In this document: piece by piece, positions 13,574 through 21,893 of the stretch
How the letters are laid out: every line of letters starts with the position of its first letter
Position numbering within the stretch: position 1 is the stretch's first letter
Assembly: GCF_000716875.1 (NCBI RefSeq)
Contig: NZ_JNWQ01000101.1
Coordinates: 1 to 22,831 of the forward strand
Direction: 5' to 3'
DNA: 22,831 nt
DNA from: Streptomyces novaecaesareae
GTDB taxonomy: Bacteria > Actinomycetota > Actinomycetes > Streptomycetales > Streptomycetaceae
The notes under the pieces: generated by a model
The model's database searches: none
Seen by the model: only the letters and a program-made list of their open reading frames with translations
What the model was told of the DNA's origin: nothing
Program-made: the position numbers and the translations under genes

Positions 13574-14674
13574 ATGTCCGATTTCGTACCCGGGCTTGAG
13601 GGAGTCGTCGCGTTCGAGAGCGAGATCGCCGAGCCCGACCGTGAAGGCGGCGCCCTGCGGTACCGCGGTGTCGACATCGACGACCTGGTCGGCAACGTCT
13701 CCTTCGGCCACGTCTGGGGCCTGCTGGTGGACGGCAAGTTCAACCCGGGCCTGCCGGCCGCCGAGCCGTTCCCGATCCCGGTGCACTCGGGCGACATCCG
13801 CGTCGACGTCCAGTCCGCGCTCGCCATGCTCGCCCCGGTCTGGGGCCTCAAGCCGCTGCTGGACATCTCCGCCGAGCAGGCCCGCGACGACCTCGCGCGC
13901 GCCGCCGTGATGGCGCTGTCCTACGTCGCCCAGTCCGCCCGCGGCCAGGGCCTGCCGATGGTCCCGCAGAGCGAGATCGACAAGGCCGAGACGGTCGTCG
14001 AGCGGTTCATGATCCGCTGGCGGGGCGAGCCGGACCCGAAGCACGTCAAGGCCGTCGACGCCTACTGGACCTCGGCCGCCGAGCACGGCATGAACGCCTC
14101 GACCTTCACCGCCCGGGTCATCGCCTCCACCGGCGCCGACGTCGCGGCCGCGCTGTCCGGCGCGGTCGGCGCGATGTCCGGCCCGCTGCACGGCGGCGCC
14201 CCGTCCCGGGTGCTCGGCATGATCGAGGAGATCGAGCGCACCGGCGACGCGACCGCGTGGGTCAAGAACGCCCTGGACAAGGGCGAGCGCCTGATGGGCT
14301 TCGGCCACCGCGTGTACCGCGCCGAGGACCCGCGCGCCCGCGTGCTGCGCCGCACCGCCAAGGAGCTCGGCGCGCCGCGCTTCGAGGTCGCCGAGGCGCT
14401 GGAGAAGGCCGCGCTGGAGGAGCTGCACAACCGCCGCCCCGACCGCGTGCTGGCCACCAACGTCGAGTTCTGGGCCGCCATCATGCTGGACTTCGCCGAG
14501 GTCCCGGCGCACATGTTCACCTCGATGTTCACCTGCGCCCGCACCGCCGGCTGGTCGGCGCACATCCTGGAGCAGAAGCGCACGGGCCGGCTCGTGCGCC
14601 CCTCCGCGCGCTACACCGGCCCCGGCCCGCGCCGCCCCGAGGATGTCGAGGGCTGGGACGCCATCGCCCGCTGA
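13574..14674 (+). CDS. citrate synthase 2 family protein
   Basis: Condenses oxaloacetate and acetyl-CoA into citrate. The protein has 366 residues, the short form without the N-terminal beta domain of the larger enzyme. Conserved histidines are visible: H171 in AEHGMNAST, H206 in SGPLHGGAPSR and H245 in GFGHRVYRAEDPRA. The last two correspond to the substrate-binding and catalytic histidines of classical enzymes (E. coli H264 and H305). At the catalytic aspartate (E. coli D362, in NVDFYS) this protein has E298 in TNVEFWAA. AAGGAG seven bases before the ATG fixes the start. It is divergent from pdxH and upstream of serC, with a hairpin between, so it is probably its own transcription unit. 2-Methylcitrate synthase activity cannot be excluded from sequence. 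Confidence 0.95.
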   Translation: MSDFVPGLEGVVAFESEIAEPDREGGALRYRGVDIDDLVGNVSFGHVWGLLVDGKFNPGLPAAEPFPIPVHSGDIRVDVQSALAMLAPVWGLKPLLDISAEQARDDLARAAVMALSYVAQSARGQGLPMVPQSEIDKAETVVERFMIRWRGEPDPKHVKAVDAYWTSAAEHGMNASTFTARVIASTGADVAAALSGAVGAMSGPLHGGAPSRVLGMIEEIERTGDATAWVKNALDKGERLMGFGHRVYRAEDPRARVLRRTAKELGAPRFEVAEALEKAALEELHNRRPDRVLATNVEFWAAIMLDFAEVPAHMFTSMFTCARTAGWSAHILEQKRTGRLVRPSARYTGPGPRRPEDVEGWDAIAR

Positions 14675-14710
14675 GCACACCGGGCGAACGTCCGCACACC
14701 GCCTCTGACC

Positions 14711-14739
14711 AGCGGGTCCGGCTCCGATCCGGGCCCGCT
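14711..14739 (+). terminator. hairpin terminator after citrate synthase
   Basis: Arms 14711-14721 and 14729-14739 pair over 11 positions with one G-U, loop of seven bases. It lies 36 bases after the stop. There is no T-run, which is normal for streptomycetes. Confidence 0.7.
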
Positions 14740-14812
14740 GTCGGCGTTCCGGGCAATGAAGATCACAGTCTCAGCGGGCGGACGACCGTACCCCGGCGGA
14801 GCCCTGCGCCGG

Positions 14813-15943
<1,131 letters not shown>

Positions 15944-15963
15944 GCACTCTGCGAGGCATGCGT

Positions 15964-15995
15964 GAGGGCCACCACCCATCCGGGCGGTGGCCCTC
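15964..15995. terminator. strong hairpin between serC and the convergent small gene
   Basis: A perfect 10-bp outer stem (15964-15973 with 15986-15995) is extended by three more pairs after one mismatch. It lies 20 bases after the serC stop and 31 bases past the end of the convergent 29-residue gene, so it could end transcription from both sides. Confidence 0.85.
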
Positions 15996-16026
15996 TCGCC
16001 GTTCAGGGGCTACCTGTCGGCAGGGG

Positions 16027-16116
16027 CTACCTGCCGGCCAGTGAGCTGATCAGCACGACGACCAGCAGCAGCACCAGGGTGCCGGAGACGATGCGCATTC
16101 GAGTCTTGGGATCCAC
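16027..16116 (-). CDS. 29-residue single-pass membrane peptide
   Basis: A tiny gene convergent with serC. The peptide starts VDPKTRMRIVSG and then runs through about 15 hydrophobic residues (TLVLLLVVVLISSLA) to GR, a basic head followed by one membrane segment. I chose the GTG at 16116 because a TACGCT box ends eight bases upstream (16125-16130), a leaderless arrangement like serC's. A TTG two codons upstream and an ATG at residue 7 are alternatives; the open frame extends further to 16254 but that part is Arg/Pro-rich and not peptide-like. I believe similar short peptides occur in streptomycetes but assign no function. Confidence 0.6.
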   Translation of the reverse strand: MDPKTRMRIVSGTLVLLLVVVLISSLAGR

Positions 16117-16124
16117 AGTCAACG

Positions 16125-16130
16125 AGCGTA
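16125..16130 (-). promoter_or_regulatory. -10 box for the 29-residue peptide gene
   Basis: TACGCT on the minus strand, eight bases before the proposed GTG, would produce a leaderless message. No -35 is evident. Confidence 0.4.
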
Positions 16131-16243
16131 CCCGCGGCTCACTCCCGGCCGGTCGGCGAGGGCGCCCCGCACCGGCGGGCGGGGACGGCGTCGAGCGCTT
16201 CGTCCGCACCCGAACCAGCAACGGCGACAAGGCAGTTATCCCG

Positions 16244-16274
16244 TTGACCAGCATTCCGAGGGCCCCGCTACCAT
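16244..16274 (+). promoter_or_regulatory. promoter of the secreted repeat protein
   Basis: TTGACC (16244-16249) and TACCAT (16269-16274) are near-consensus -35 and -10 boxes with a 19-base spacer, slightly long. The leader that follows carries TGTGA-N3-TCACA at 16292-16304 and the ribosome site GGGGGA at 16311-16316. Confidence 0.55.
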
Positions 16275-16325
16275 GACCCCCATCACGATCATGTGATCTT
16301 CACAAAATCAGGGGGAACCTCTCTC

Positions 16326-17585
16326 ATGCGTGCATCCCGTGTGGCGGCCCTGGCCGCCCTCGTCCTCGCCGCCGGCACCGTCCTGCCCTCGGCCGCCACC
16401 GCCTCCGCCGCGGACGGCCCCCAGGTCGGCGTCAGCAGCACCTACTTCGCGGTGTCGAACTACCGCATCCTGGACACCCGCGTCGGCAACGGCGCCCCCA
16501 CCGGGAAGATCGGCCCCGACGGCGTCGTCAAGCTCGACATCCGGAAGATCCTCGGGCTGACCAGCGGTGCCACGCCCACCGCCGTGGTCATGAACGTGAC
16601 CGCCGTCGACGCGACCGACGAGAGCTTCGTCACCGCCTACCCCGACGGTGGCGCCCTCCCGACGGTGTCCAACCTCAACGTCTCCCCGAAGCACAAGGTC
16701 ACCACCAACCGCGTGACCGTCCAGGTCGGCGCCGACGGCTTCGTCGACCTCTACAACCACGTCGGCACCGTGCACCTGGTCGTCGACCTCCAGGGCTTCT
16801 ACACCCCCAAGGGCGCCAACGGCTACCCGGGCTCCACCTTCACCCTGGGCACCCCCACCCGCCTGCTGGACACCCGCACCGAGATCGGCGGCCACCCGGG
16901 CAAGCTGACCGGCGGCGAGAACGGCGTGTTCGCCATGGACGTGTCCTCCGTCGCACCCGGCGGCGGCGACCTCGTCGTCCAGGCCACCGTCACCGAGCCG
17001 ACCGAGCCCGCCCACCTCACCATGTACCCGGCGCTCCAGGACCCGTGGAAGACCTCCGACGTCAACTTCGACGCCGGCCAGACGGTCACCAACCTCTCCT
17101 ACGTCTTCGCCGGGCCGAACGGCCTCGCGCTCTACACCAACTCCGGTGCGACGCACGTGGTGATCGACTACGTCGGCCAGTTCCAGGGCCACGGCCTCAG
17201 CGGCGACGCCGGGAACCACGGCCTGTTCGTCCCGGCCAACCCCACCCGGGTGCTCGACACCCGCACCGGCCTCGGCGCCCCGAAGGCCAAGCCCGGCCCC
17301 GGCTCCACCACCCGCGTGAAGGTGACCGGCCTCAACGGCGTGCCCGAGGGCATCGCCGCCGTGGTGATCAACCTGACCGGCACCAACGCCGACCAGGACG
17401 GCCACATCACCGCCCTCAAGGCCGGCGACCCCGTCCCCGGGACGTCCAACCTGAACTACGCGGCCCGACAGGACACCGCCGCCATGACCATCGTCCCGGT
17501 CAGCGCCGACGGCTACATCGACCTGTACAACCCGCACGGCAACGTGGACCTCGTCGCCGACGTCCAGGGCTACTACACGGGCTGA
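16326..17585 (+). CDS. secreted three-repeat protein (unknown function)
   Basis: A 419-residue exported protein. Residues 1-28 form a Sec-type signal peptide (MRASR, a hydrophobic core, then ATASA before AD). The rest is three repeats of about 120-130 residues, each opening with R-(I/L/V)-L-D-T-R at 47, 179 and 308, followed by a beta-rich stretch. They share V-x-N-(V/L)-T or equivalent, SNLN or DVNF, DG-(F/Y)-(V/I)-DLYN and a closing VV(D/Y).QG(F/Y)YT; the second repeat is the most diverged. No cell-wall sorting motif or catalytic site is visible. I have seen this repeat type in actinobacterial surface proteins, sometimes attached to enzymes; here it stands alone. The ATG at 16326 follows GGGGGA by nine bases. 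A binding or surface role is inferred. Confidence 0.85.
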   Translation: MRASRVAALAALVLAAGTVLPSAATASAADGPQVGVSSTYFAVSNYRILDTRVGNGAPTGKIGPDGVVKLDIRKILGLTSGATPTAVVMNVTAVDATDESFVTAYPDGGALPTVSNLNVSPKHKVTTNRVTVQVGADGFVDLYNHVGTVHLVVDLQGFYTPKGANGYPGSTFTLGTPTRLLDTRTEIGGHPGKLTGGENGVFAMDVSSVAPGGGDLVVQATVTEPTEPAHLTMYPALQDPWKTSDVNFDAGQTVTNLSYVFAGPNGLALYTNSGATHVVIDYVGQFQGHGLSGDAGNHGLFVPANPTRVLDTRTGLGAPKAKPGPGSTTRVKVTGLNGVPEGIAAVVINLTGTNADQDGHITALKAGDPVPGTSNLNYAARQDTAAMTIVPVSADGYIDLYNPHGNVDLVADVQGYYTG

Positions 17586-17593
17586 CCCGCCCC

Positions 17594-17625
17594 GCCCGGG
17601 GAGCGGCAGACCCCGCTCCCCGGGC
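17594..17625. terminator. strong hairpin between the secreted protein gene and thpR
   Basis: A perfect 13-bp stem (17594-17606 with 17613-17625) and a 6-base loop, eight bases after the stop of the plus-strand gene and 36 beyond the end of convergent thpR. It probably serves both directions. Confidence 0.88.
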
Positions 17626-17661
17626 CTCGCCACGAGGGCTCCGCTCCCCCGGCGCCGGGCC

Positions 17662-18252
17662 TCAGCTCCAGTCCGCCAACGCCCAGGAGCGCAGCGACTC
17701 GTAGTGCGTGCGGCCGCCGTCCAGCTCGCTCCTCATCAGGTGCAGCTCGGCCGCCTCCCACTCCGGCCCCCGGTAGTCCGCCAGCGCCGCCGCCAGGCCC
17801 TCCAGCTCGGCCGCGGCGACCCGCTGGACGGCCCGCCGGTGGCCGCGCGCGGAGCCGGCCCGGGCCAGGGTGAGGTGCGGGTGGAAGGCGAAGGCGTCCG
17901 TGGTCTCCGCGGTCACCTCGGCGGTGGCCTCGGCGACGGCCTCGGCCAGTCGGCGCAGCGCCCAGGTCTGGCCCTCGACCCCCGCCCAGAGCACCCGGTC
18001 GCCGAACCGCCCCGCACCCGCGATCCGCAGCCGGTGCACCGGGTGGACCTCGGCGACGTCGGCCAGGCCCGCCTCCAGTTCCGGCAGCCGCTCGGCGGGC
18101 ACCTCGCCGAGGAAGGCCAGGGTCAGGTGCCAGCCCTCCACGGTGGTCCAGCGCAGCCGGTCCGCCCCGGGCAGCCCGCGCACCGGCGTGACCGCGTCCG
18201 AGAGCCCCTGCAACGCCACGACCGGCGGGAGCACCGCCACGAAGAGCCTCAT
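17662..18252 (-). CDS. thpR: RNA 2',3'-cyclic phosphodiesterase (2'-5' RNA ligase family)
   Basis: A 196-residue member of the 2H phosphoesterase family, cutting 2',3'-cyclic phosphates on RNA ends; the ligase name comes from the reverse reaction in vitro. The two HxTx motifs are H42-L-T-L in WHLTLAFLGEVP and H126-L-T-L in HPHLTLARAG, spaced as usual. The start MRLFVAVLPP is typical and the ATG at 18252 follows a GGGAAGA site; the open frame extends further upstream but overlaps the divergent GNAT gene. It is convergent with the secreted protein gene. Confidence 0.95.
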   Translation of the reverse strand: MRLFVAVLPPVVALQGLSDAVTPVRGLPGADRLRWTTVEGWHLTLAFLGEVPAERLPELEAGLADVAEVHPVHRLRIAGAGRFGDRVLWAGVEGQTWALRRLAEAVAEATAEVTAETTDAFAFHPHLTLARAGSARGHRRAVQRVAAAELEGLAAALADYRGPEWEAAELHLMRSELDGGRTHYESLRSWALADWS

Positions 18253-18298
18253 GGGCCAATCTTCCCGCGCCCGGCCCTTTGAGGTAGAACGTGTATCC

Positions 18299-18817
18299 AT
18301 GAAGATCCGCAACGGGGGGCCCGCGGACGTCCCCGACATCCTGTCCCTGCTCGACGGCGCCGTCTCCTGGCTGACCGCCCAGGACCGCACCGGCCAGTGG
18401 GGCGACCAGCCCTTCAGCACCAACCAGGCCCGGGTCGACCAGGTCTCCTCGTACGCCGCCGAGCCCTTCCTGATCCGCCTCGCCGTGGACGACGACGGCC
18501 GTACGGTCGGCTGCTGCGTGGTCTCCGAGGACCGCGGCCGGTGGATCCCCGCCGTGGACGAGCGCGAGCTCTACGTCCGCAACCTGGTCACCGACCGCAC
18601 CCGCAAGGGCTCGGGCATCGGCGCCGCACTGATCGCCGACGCCGTCGACGAGGCCCGCCGGCGCGGCATCGGCCTGCTGCGGGTGGACTGCTACGGCGGC
18701 GCCGACCGCAAGCTGGTCGCGCAGTACCGGGCGCTGGGCTTCACCGAGACCGAGAGCTTCGAGGTCGAGCAGCCGAACGGCATCTGGCCCGGCCAGGTCC
18801 TCGCCATCCGGCTCTGA
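18299..18817 (+). CDS. GNAT-family N-acetyltransferase
   Basis: A 172-residue acetyl-CoA-dependent acetyltransferase of unknown substrate. Motif A is visible as LVTDRTRKGSGIGAALIADAVDEARRRG, with R-K-G-S-G-I-G forming the acetyl-CoA pyrophosphate loop, followed by LLRVDCYGG and a C-terminal YRALGFTETE that fits motif B. The N-terminus KIRNGGPADVPDILSLL is typical. The ATG at 18299 has no ribosome site; TAGAAC lies eight bases before it, so it may be leaderless. The gene is divergent from thpR across 46 bases. The stop codon lies inside a 17-bp tandem repeat. Confidence 0.9.
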   Translation: MKIRNGGPADVPDILSLLDGAVSWLTAQDRTGQWGDQPFSTNQARVDQVSSYAAEPFLIRLAVDDDGRTVGCCVVSEDRGRWIPAVDERELYVRNLVTDRTRKGSGIGAALIADAVDEARRRGIGLLRVDCYGGADRKLVAQYRALGFTETESFEVEQPNGIWPGQVLAIRL

Positions 18818-18853
18818 CGGCTGTCCGGCTCTGACGGCCGTCCGGCACTGACG
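18810..18853 (+). repeat. 17-bp tandem repeat across the GNAT stop codon
   Basis: Copies GGCTCTGACGGCTGTCC (18810-18826) and GGCTCTGACGGCCGTCC (18827-18843) differ by one base, and a partial third copy follows (GGCACTGACG, 18844-18853). The first copy contains the GNAT TGA stop. Confidence 0.8.
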
Positions 18854-18856
18854 TCA

Positions 18857-18887
18857 CAGGCCCCCCGAGGCATCCTCGGGGGGCCTG
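18857..18887. terminator. bidirectional hairpin terminator between GNAT and MFS genes
   Basis: A perfect 14-bp stem (18857-18870 with 18874-18887) and a 3-base CAT loop. It lies 39 bases after the GNAT stop and eight bases beyond the end of the convergent MFS gene. Confidence 0.9.
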
Positions 18888-18895
18888 ACGAACCG

Positions 18896-20470
18896 TCAGC
18901 AGGCCGGAGCCAGCTCCGACTTGCTGGCCACACGGGTCCGCGGCACGACGGCCACCACCCGGCCGCCGCGGCCCGGGTGCAGGTCGAAGCGCACCCGCAG
19001 GTCCGCGCTGCGGGCCAGCACCAGGCCGACCGTTCCGGCCGCCAGCGCGGACACCAGTCCGCAGGCCAGCAGGCCGAGCCGGGGCCCGTACGAGGCGGTC
19101 ACCCAGCCGACGATCGGGGCGCCGATCGGCGTGCCGCCGGTGAAGACCAGCACCAGCAGGCCCATCACCCGGCCGCGCATCTCGGGGTCGGTGGCCAGCT
19201 GCAGCATGGAGTTGACCGAGGTGTTGAAGCTCAGCCCGAACACCCCGATCAGCATCAGCAGCAGCGCGAAGGTCCAGTAGTCGGGCGCGAACGCCGCGAC
19301 CACCTCCAGCGCGCCGAAGGCCAGCGCCGCACCGACCAGCCGGCGCAGCCTCGGCGCGCCCCGGCGGGCGGCGAGCAGCGCGCCGGCCAGCGAGCCGATC
19401 GCCATCGCGGTGTTCAGCAGGCCGTACTGGCCGGCGCCCACCTTGAAGGTGTCGTACGCGAAACCGGAGAGCAGCGTCGGGAAGTTGAACCCGAAGGTCC
19501 CGATGAACCCGGCCAGCACCATCGGCCAGAGCAGCTCGGGCCGCTCCTTGACGTAGCGCAGGCCCTCCCGCAGCTGGCCCTTCTCGCGGGCGATCGGCTC
19601 GGTCGGGCGCAGTTCGCTCTCCCGCATCGCCAGCAGCCCGCCGATCACGGCGGCGAAGGACAGCGCGTTGACGGCGAAGGCCCAGCCGCTGCCGACCGCG
19701 GCGATCAGCAGGCCCGCGACGGCGGGGCCGATCAGCCGGGCGGTCTGGAAGTTGGCGGCGTTCAGGCTGACCGCGTTGGCCAGGTCCTTGGGGCCGACCA
19801 TCTCGGAGACGAAGGCCTGCCGGGTCGGGTTGTCGACCACGGTGACCAGGCCGAGCAGCAGCGCGAAGGCGTACACGTAGTACGGCGTCACCACGCCGCC
19901 GACGGTCAGCACGGCAAGGCCAGCGGCGAGCAGGCCCATCGCACCCTGGGTGTAGATCAGCAGCCGGCGCTTGGGCATCCGGTCGGCGAGCACGCCGCCG
20001 AAGAGGCCGAGCAGCAGCATCGGCAGGAACTGCATGGCGGTGGTGATGCCCACCGCGAGCGGGCTGCCGGTGAGGCTCAGCACCAGCCAGTCCTGGGCGA
20101 TCCGCTGCATCCAGGTGCCGGTGTTGGACACCACCTGGCCGGCGAAGTAGTAGCGGTAGTTGCGAACGCGCAGGGAGGAAAACATCCCCCCGGGCCTCGT
20201 GAAGCGGGCGCCTGTGGGAGATGAGAGGGGTCGAGCGGAGCTCGTCGCTGGAAGGGTGGTGGCGGGCGACGGGTGGGCCGAGTGGGTTCGGCCGGGAGCG
20301 GCGGGGTCGTCCGCCGCGGTGCGTTCGTCGGGGTCGTCGTCGCCACTGCCGGGCAGCCCCGTGGGGGCGGATGCCTGGGCGTCGGCGGCCGCGGTGTTCG
20401 CCGCGGCGGGGTCGGTGGTCGGGTCGTCGGTACGGATGGCGGCGGCGCTGGCTGCGGCCGGCGGTGTCAC
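18896..20470 (-). CDS. MFS exporter (EntS/MFS_3 type)
   Basis: A 524-residue major facilitator transporter of the drug/siderophore exporter type, in the cell membrane. After an unusual N-terminal extension of about 93 residues rich in Ala, Pro, Thr and Asp, the typical family start appears (MFSSLRVRNYRYYFAGQVVSNTGTWMQRIAQDWLV). The loop 2-3 motif GGVLADRMPKRRLL and about 12 hydrophobic segments follow, with DNPTRQAFVSEMVG and PEMRGRVMGLL blocks. I chose the GTG at 20470 because AGGGGAG precedes it by six bases; an ATG ten codons upstream lacks a site. The conserved-domain Met near residue 94 is a further alternative. It lies 121 bases downstream of a MarR gene on the same strand, so it is probably MarR-controlled. 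Substrate unknown. Confidence 0.92.
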   Translation of the reverse strand: MTPPAAASAAAIRTDDPTTDPAAANTAAADAQASAPTGLPGSGDDDPDERTAADDPAAPGRTHSAHPSPATTLPATSSARPLSSPTGARFTRPGGMFSSLRVRNYRYYFAGQVVSNTGTWMQRIAQDWLVLSLTGSPLAVGITTAMQFLPMLLLGLFGGVLADRMPKRRLLIYTQGAMGLLAAGLAVLTVGGVVTPYYVYAFALLLGLVTVVDNPTRQAFVSEMVGPKDLANAVSLNAANFQTARLIGPAVAGLLIAAVGSGWAFAVNALSFAAVIGGLLAMRESELRPTEPIAREKGQLREGLRYVKERPELLWPMVLAGFIGTFGFNFPTLLSGFAYDTFKVGAGQYGLLNTAMAIGSLAGALLAARRGAPRLRRLVGAALAFGALEVVAAFAPDYWTFALLLMLIGVFGLSFNTSVNSMLQLATDPEMRGRVMGLLVLVFTGGTPIGAPIVGWVTASYGPRLGLLACGLVSALAAGTVGLVLARSADLRVRFDLHPGRGGRVVAVVPRTRVASKSELAPAC

Positions 20471-20591
20471 GGTGGTCTCCCCTCGCGGCGCGACGGCCAT
20501 GGCGGTGGCCGTCGCGCTCCTGGTGTCAGTGGTCGGTCCTGCGGTGATGCGGGCTCCTTCTTCTCCCGGCGGCCGGCCGGGTTCGGTGTGC

Positions 20592-21026
20592 CTAGAGGTG
20601 TGCGAGCTTGTAGAGCACGGGCGCGGCCTCCCGGAGGACGGCCCACTCCTCCTCGTCGAGCCCCTGGGCGAGCTCGGCGAGCCAGACGTTCCGGCGTCGA
20701 CGACTCTCCGCGAGGATCGTCTCGGCCTGCTCGGTGCTGCTGACGACCACCTGACGGCGGTCCTCGGGGTGCGGCTCGCGCCGCACCAGCCCCTTCTCCT
20801 CCAGCATCGCGACGATCCTGGTCATCGAAGGCGGCTGCACGTGCTCCTTCCGGGCGAGCTCACCCGGCGTCGCCTTCCCGCACCGGGCGAGGGTGCCCAG
20901 CACTCCCATCTCGGTGGGACTCAGCGACTCTTCCACCCGCTGGTGTTTGAGTCGTCGGGAGAGGCGCATTGTGGACGACCGCAGCTGATTGACGGCTGCG
21001 AGGTCCTGCTCGGACATCTCGGGCAT
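20592..21026 (-). CDS. MarR-family transcriptional regulator
   Basis: A 144-residue winged-helix repressor-type protein. The DNA-binding part covers about residues 36-100: LSPTEMGVLGTLA, ATPGELARKEHVQPPSMTRIVAMLEEKGLV (recognition helix) and REPHPEDRRQVVVSST (wing with the D-x-R signature). Flanking helices form the dimer region. The ATG at 21026 follows TAGGCT by exactly six bases, so the message is likely leaderless; a second ATG three codons on is the alternative. It precedes the MFS gene on the same strand and is divergent from the VOC gene, so it probably controls one or both as well as itself. The ligand is unknown. Confidence 0.94.
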   Translation of the reverse strand: MPEMSEQDLAAVNQLRSSTMRLSRRLKHQRVEESLSPTEMGVLGTLARCGKATPGELARKEHVQPPSMTRIVAMLEEKGLVRREPHPEDRRQVVVSSTEQAETILAESRRRRNVWLAELAQGLDEEEWAVLREAAPVLYKLAHL

Positions 21027-21032
21027 CTCTTT

Positions 21033-21056
21033 AGCCTACGTCATTACTCTCGCTAA
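21033..21056 (-). promoter_or_regulatory. marR promoter -10 and possible operator
   Basis: TAGGCT (21033-21038 on the minus strand) lies six bases before the marR ATG. It overlaps an inverted repeat with arms TTAGC (21031-21035) and GCTAA (21052-21056), a plausible autoregulatory site covering the promoter. Confidence 0.45.
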
Positions 21057-21150
21057 GGAAAATGGGATCCCGCCGCCGCGCCGGAGCATCGGCCCGGTGA
21101 CATATTGGTCATGGGCCTCAGGTCTCGACTCCCAGAAGGGCCGACCAGCC

Positions 21151-21600
21151 ATGTCCGACCTCGTCTCCGCGCAGTCCGCGACGTCCTCGCAGGCCACGCC
21201 GTCCGCATCGGCCGGCCGGGACGCACAGGGCGACACCGGCTTCGCCCGGCTCGCCATGGTCACCATCGACTGCGCCGACCCGGTCGCGCTGGCCGCGTTC
21301 TACGGCGAGCTGCTGGGCTGGGAGAGCCGGCACGTGGACGAGAACTTCGCGATCCTCGACAACCCGGAGGGCGGCAGCCCGCTGGGCTTCGGGCGGGTGA
21401 TCGGGTACCGGCCGGAGCCGTGGACGCAGCCGGACGGCAGCAAGCACTTCCACCTCGACTTCTACGTGGACGACCTGGAGGAGTCCACCGCGAAGGCCCT
21501 CGCGCTCGGCGCGACGGAGCCCGCCTACCAGCACGGCCGCACGCTCAGGGTGCTGATCGACCCGGCCGGCCACCCGTTCGGGCTAGCTCCCTTGGAGTAA
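21151..21600 (+). CDS. VOC-superfamily (glyoxalase/dioxygenase-like) protein
   Basis: A 149-residue single-module protein of the glyoxalase_6 type. After a disordered Ser/Ala-rich head of about 25 residues come the two beta-alpha-beta-beta-beta halves: FARLAMVTIDCADPVALAAFYGELLGW and KHFHLDFYVDDLEESTAKALALGA, ending VLIDPAGHPFGLAPLE. The usual first metal ligand position reads D rather than H or E with certainty, so metal binding is doubtful. The ATG at 21151 follows AGAAGGG by ten bases. It is divergent from marR. Substrate and activity are unknown. Confidence 0.9.
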   Translation: MSDLVSAQSATSSQATPSASAGRDAQGDTGFARLAMVTIDCADPVALAAFYGELLGWESRHVDENFAILDNPEGGSPLGFGRVIGYRPEPWTQPDGSKHFHLDFYVDDLEESTAKALALGATEPAYQHGRTLRVLIDPAGHPFGLAPLE

Positions 21601-21712
21601 GACACAAAGGGACCGGGGGAGCATGCGCAGGCGGTGTCAGGGATTGGTGCCAAGATCATGCAGGCCCGGTAAAGGTCCATCCTGACCTGGGAGTTCACGA
21701 AAAACACGAACA

Positions 21713-21741
21713 TTGTGCGAATGCCGGACAGTGGCTACTCT
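21713..21741 (+). promoter_or_regulatory. promoter of the MHYT gene
   Basis: TTGTGC (21713-21718) and TACTCT (21736-21741) with an ideal 17-base spacer. The predicted leader is about 145 bases long and contains GGGCAC (21755-21760) complementary to GTGCCC (21801-21806) and a 7-bp CGGCCG hairpin (21824-21842). It could be structured, but it matches no riboswitch I recognise. Confidence 0.55.
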
Positions 21742-21893
21742 CCCCCCTTGTCAGGGGCACCGCACGCCAGGCTCCCCTCGGCGGACCCCGTCCCCCTTCC
21801 GTGCCCTTTGCCGCACGCCCGCCCCGGCCGCCTTTCGGCCGGCCGCGTCCGCCGCAGCCTTGGCGCCCTCAATCCCCCGTCCAGGGAGTTCCA

